Shown piece by piece: positions 61,345 to 64,000 of a DNA stretch of 64,000 bases. The stretch is from Rhodospirillales bacterium. Lineage in GTDB: Bacteria > Pseudomonadota > Alphaproteobacteria > Rhodospirillales > Defluviicoccaceae. The position numbers and the translations under genes were made by a program. The stretch lies in assembly GCA_016712375.1 (NCBI GenBank), contig JADJRE010000010.1:115557-179556 (forward strand), read 5' to 3'. The notes below the pieces were generated by a model. That model was not told where the DNA came from. It made no database searches and was given only the letters and a program-made list of their open reading frames with translations. Position 1 is the first letter of the stretch. The number at the start of each line of letters is the position of its first letter.

Positions 61345-62390
61345 ATGGAGTTTATGGAGACGCTGCTTGCAGCGACCTTCCTCGGCAAGGCCGCGTGGAT
61401 TTGGTTGCTGTTCATGGGCATCGTCGTCGCCTTACTTGCCTTCGATCTCGGGGTCCTGCACCGAGACCAGCATGAAATCGGCGTGCGCGAAAGCCTGTGG
61501 TTGTCAGCCGGCTATATTGCCGTCGCCTGTGCCTTTGGCGGCTGGGTGTGGTGGTACCTGGGCTCCGAACTGGGGATGCAGTATTATACCGGCTTCCTGA
61601 TCGAGAAGAGCCTGTCCCTCGACAACGTTTTCGTCATTGCCCTGATATTCGGCTATTTCGCGGTCCCCCGCATCTATCAGCATCGGGTGCTGTTCTGGGG
61701 CATCCTTGGAGTCATTGTCCTGCGCGGCATCATGATCGGGCTCGGCGCTGCCCTGGTCACGGAGTTCAGCTGGGTCATTTGGATCTTCGGGGCCTTCCTG
61801 CTGTTCACCGGGATCAAGATGTTGTTTATGGGAGATCATACCCCGAACATCGCCGACAACGTGCTGCCGCTTTTCTCAAGAAGCGGCTGCGGGTTACAGA
61901 GGACTTTGGCGGCGGCAACTTGGTTCGCCAGGAGGATCCCGCAAGCGGCAAGGTCGTCCGCTACGCAACGCCGCTGTTTCTCGCTTTGTGCATGATCGAG
62001 TTCGCTGATCTTGTCTTTGCCGTCGACAGTGTGCCGGCGATTTTTGCCATCACCACCGATCCTTACATCGTCTACACTAGCAACATCTTCGCGATCCTTG
62101 GACTACGGGCGCTGTTCTTCGCGCTGGCGGCGATGATCCATCGATTTGCGTACCTGAAATATGCCTTGTCGCTGGTGCTGATATTCATTGGCTGCAAGAT
62201 CTTCTACGCCCAGGTTTGGGGCAAGCTTGATCCGGCAATTTCGTTGTCTGTGACCGTCAGTCTGATCATCGGCGGCGTCGTCTTCTCGCTGCTGCGCTCA
62301 CGCAAGGATGACGCCAATCCTGGTCGTCAATCGCCTGCTCAAGAGGTACCGGCGTCTCGCACCTCTTCTTCCGCTTCCGCCGACGGCTGA
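61345..62390 (+). CDS. TerC family integral membrane protein, one frameshift near 61873
   Basis: About 348-residue TerC/Alx-type protein with eight or nine helices, related to manganese export and tellurite resistance. The first frame ends NIADNVLPLF; the second resumes LKKRLRVTEDFGGGNLVRQ. Adding one base at about 61871-61876 restores the family sequence. Conserved acidic membrane sites are visible in LIEKSLSLDNVFV and MIEFADLVFAVDSVPAIFAITTDPYIVYTSNIFAILGLRALFFAL, where the two Asp motifs probably bind the metal. The ATG at 61345 follows GGACGGAA. A Mn-riboswitch-like leader was looked for by eye and not found. Confidence 0.85.
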
Positions 62391-62828
62391 TCAAGCTGTA
62401 CGGCGACCGGCGGCGCGTTTTCGATGCCCCTTAGATACGCCGCCCGGACATGCCAGATGCTCGCCTGCGGCCCTTGCCAAAGGCGAGGCCCAATACTACG
62501 GTCAGCCACCTGGCGGGGTTAGGAGTCTGCCAGACAAGAAGAACAGCCGGCCGACAGGGGCTGGGGAGCGAAATCGTCAGGCGGTGGTGAGACTGCATGG
62601 GTAGCGTGCAGGTAAGCTGGTCGCCAACGTCGTCATTGCCCCATTCCTTCCCCTTCGGCCGATTGCTGCTCGGGGAACGTCCGCGAATGGCCCATGGGTT
62701 GAATCTAACCACCTAAACAAGCCGCGTATCACCGACCGCGTGCCGGATGGCCGCGCGGTTGCGATGAAGCCCGACGGAGCAGAAATTGCACACGCGCGGC
62801 CGCATCTTCGGCCGAGGAGGCAAGCATT
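62391..62828. other. intergenic region, no gene seen
   Basis: 438 bases between terC and the CBS gene. Short frames on both strands have no family resemblance. No convincing promoter or terminator can be placed, though the last part carries the CBS gene's GAGGAGG ribosome site. Confidence 0.45.
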
Positions 62829-63320
62829 ATGCCGGCTACGGAACACACCTGCCGTTCGATCATGACGGCGCAACCGGTATCGATCCGACGTCACGAGTCG
62901 GTGGACCGGGCACTTCAGATGCTTCTGCAGAATAAACTGCTGGCGCTGCCGGTGGTGGATGACGAGGGCCGCTATTTTGGAATGTTCCAGAGGTCGCGGC
63001 TGGTGGCGATGCTGTTGCCACGCATCGTGCAGCTCGAGGAACGTCTTCCCGAGGTCGCAAAACTGCTGGAGATCGGTTTCCTGACCGACACCCTCGACGA
63101 CGTTCAAGAGCGCTTTCGTCAGGTGGCGAGTAACCCTGTCGGAGACTACGCGCAGACTGATACGCCGGTGCTGCGCCCGGACACGCCGATCATGAACGCG
63201 GTGCTGTTCCTCTACCGCATGCGCACCTACCTGCCGGTGGTTGACGAGCCGAGTGGGCGTCTCATCGGCGTGGTTTCAACCTGGGATGTCCTCGGTCGGA
63301 TCGCCGGCGACAAAATCTAA
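62829..63320 (+). CDS. CBS domain-containing protein
   Basis: 163-residue protein with two CBS domains. CBS 1: CRSIMTAQPVSIRRHESVDRALQMLLQNKLLALPVVDDEGRYFGMF. CBS 2: TDTPVLRPDTPIMNAVLFLYRMRTYLPVVDEPSGRLIGVVSTWDVLGRI. It is probably a nucleotide-sensing regulator. The ATG follows GAGGAGG. It is located just ahead of a transporter gene (75 bases), so it may gate or regulate that transporter; this is inference from position. Confidence 0.88.
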   Translation: MPATEHTCRSIMTAQPVSIRRHESVDRALQMLLQNKLLALPVVDDEGRYFGMFQRSRLVAMLLPRIVQLEERLPEVAKLLEIGFLTDTLDDVQERFRQVASNPVGDYAQTDTPVLRPDTPIMNAVLFLYRMRTYLPVVDEPSGRLIGVVSTWDVLGRIAGDKI

Positions 63321-63368
63321 ACCGCAGTTCGAATTAAGGCCGCCGCAAGGCTAGGGGAGGAAAAAATC

Positions 63369-63398
63369 ATGAAATTTAGAATAGAGATGACCGCATGA
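63369..63398 (+). CDS. possible nine-residue leader peptide overlapping the transporter start
   Basis: The strongest ribosome site in this spot, GGGGAGGA, precedes ATG 63369. That frame encodes only MKFRIEMTA before TGA at 63396-63398. The transporter ATG (63395) overlaps the stop in ATGA. Either a translated leader couples to the transporter, or a one-base error hides a longer N terminus. Confidence 0.35.
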   Translation: MKFRIEMTA

Positions 63399-64000
63399 CG
63401 GCGATGTGGACGGCGGTCGCGGTGCTGGTTGCCACCTATGCGGCGGTGATGAGCGAGAAGATCAACCGGTCCATCGTCGCGCTGCTGGGCGCGCTGATGA
63501 TGATCGTGCTCGGCATACTCAGCCAGGAACAGGCGGTAGAGGGCATTGACTTCAACACCATCGGCCTGTTGGTCGGGATGATGATCATCGTCTCGGTGAC
63601 CCGAAAGAGCGGGGTGTTTGAATACCTTGCCATCTGGTCGGCGAAGAAGGTGAAGGCGAGACCGGCTGGCATCCTCGCCATGCTCGCCGTCGTCACCGCA
63701 GTGATGTCGGCGTTCCTCGACAACGTCACCACCGTGCTGCTCGTCGTGCCGGTGACGCTGGTGATCACCGAGCAGCTGAAGATTAATCCGTATCCTTTTC
63801 TGTTTTCACAGATATTGGCATCTAACATTGGCGGCACGGCGACACTGATCGGCGATCCGCCGAACATTTTGATCGGCACGCAGGTCGGCATCGCCTTCAA
63901 CGACTTTGTCATCAATCTCGCGCCAGTGATCATAGTCATCCTCGCCTTCCACGTCGTCTCCATGCACCTGTTGTGGGGTCGGAAGATGTCTGCCGCGCCG
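63395..64000 (+). CDS. ArsB/NhaD-type ion transporter (SLC13 superfamily), 3' end missing
   Basis: The first 202 codons of a multi-helix transporter that runs off the right edge. The protein starts MTAMWTAVAVLVATYAAVMSEKINRSIVALLGALMMIVLGI, typical of NhaD-like and ArsB/citrate transporters. Conserved sites are FNTIGLLVGMMIIVSVTRKSG, AFLDNVTTVLLVVPVTL and NIGGTATLIGDPPNILIG, the paired hairpin sequences that hold sodium and substrate. The frame is open to the last base of the window. Substrate (sodium/proton, arsenite or a carboxylate) cannot be settled from the fragment. The preceding CBS protein may be a regulator. Confidence 0.85.
   Translation, partial: MTAMWTAVAVLVATYAAVMSEKINRSIVALLGALMMIVLGILSQEQAVEGIDFNTIGLLVGMMIIVSVTRKSGVFEYLAIWSAKKVKARPAGILAMLAVVTAVMSAFLDNVTTVLLVVPVTLVITEQLKINPYPFLFSQILASNIGGTATLIGDPPNILIGTQVGIAFNDFVINLAPVIIVILAFHVVSMHLLWGRKMSAAP

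Overview
The window is about 64 kb of high-GC DNA carrying a mostly chromosomal gene set of an alphaproteobacterium. Rhodospirillales is my best guess. The reasons are the order SRP RNA - dnaX - ybaB - recR, the def/fmt pair, and nif accessory genes behind a sigma-54 promoter with a NifA-type upstream site. The organism is therefore probably a diazotroph. This is inference from gene content; no 16S or nif structural gene is present.

Layout. 1-9.9 kb: housekeeping genes (fmt, def, rmuC, nudC, ffs, dnaX, ybaB, recR, tRNA-Gln). 10-11.7 kb: a lower-GC patch with a broken acyltransferase next to the tRNA. 11.8-23.3 kb: a long minus-strand operon of four glycosyltransferases, a NodB-like deacetylase and a complete peptide-type ABC importer. 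It diverges from a strongly degenerate ABC transporter plus a cyclic-nucleotide-binding protein (23.5-26.6 kb). 26.7-33.3 kb: metabolism (serA, SDR, the PEP synthase/PPDK regulator, a CinA-like protein, panE). 33.4-43.7 kb: a second surface-polysaccharide region of glycosyltransferases and methyltransferases. It becomes AT-richer after about 39.6 kb and is followed by a tRNA-like remnant. 44-49.6 kb: Hsp20 with a possible RNA thermometer, a PEBP protein, and an Ntn-hydrolase acylase overlapped by a GH3-family gene whose end lies inside an IS630-type element. 50.7-57.2 kb: nif-associated operon (HesB/IscA, nifV, nifW, an NfnAB-like fusion, rubrerythrin, a FixC-like flavoprotein). 57.4-64 kb: NnrS, SRPBCC, OsmC, CBS proteins, TerC, and the start of an ArsB/NhaD-type transporter.

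How the parts fit. The nif segment supplies cluster assembly (IscA), FeMo-cofactor homocitrate (NifV), nitrogenase protection (NifW), and probable low-potential electron supply and peroxide protection (NfnAB, FixC, rubrerythrin). The two polysaccharide regions look like envelope or exopolysaccharide synthesis. The acylase-GH3 pair has the make-and-break logic of an amide-conjugate system.

A caution: eight otherwise well-conserved genes are interrupted by one or two single-base shifts, nearly all apparent 1-nt deletions. This suggests residual sequencing or assembly error rather than true gene decay. I annotate these as whole genes and give the shift position.
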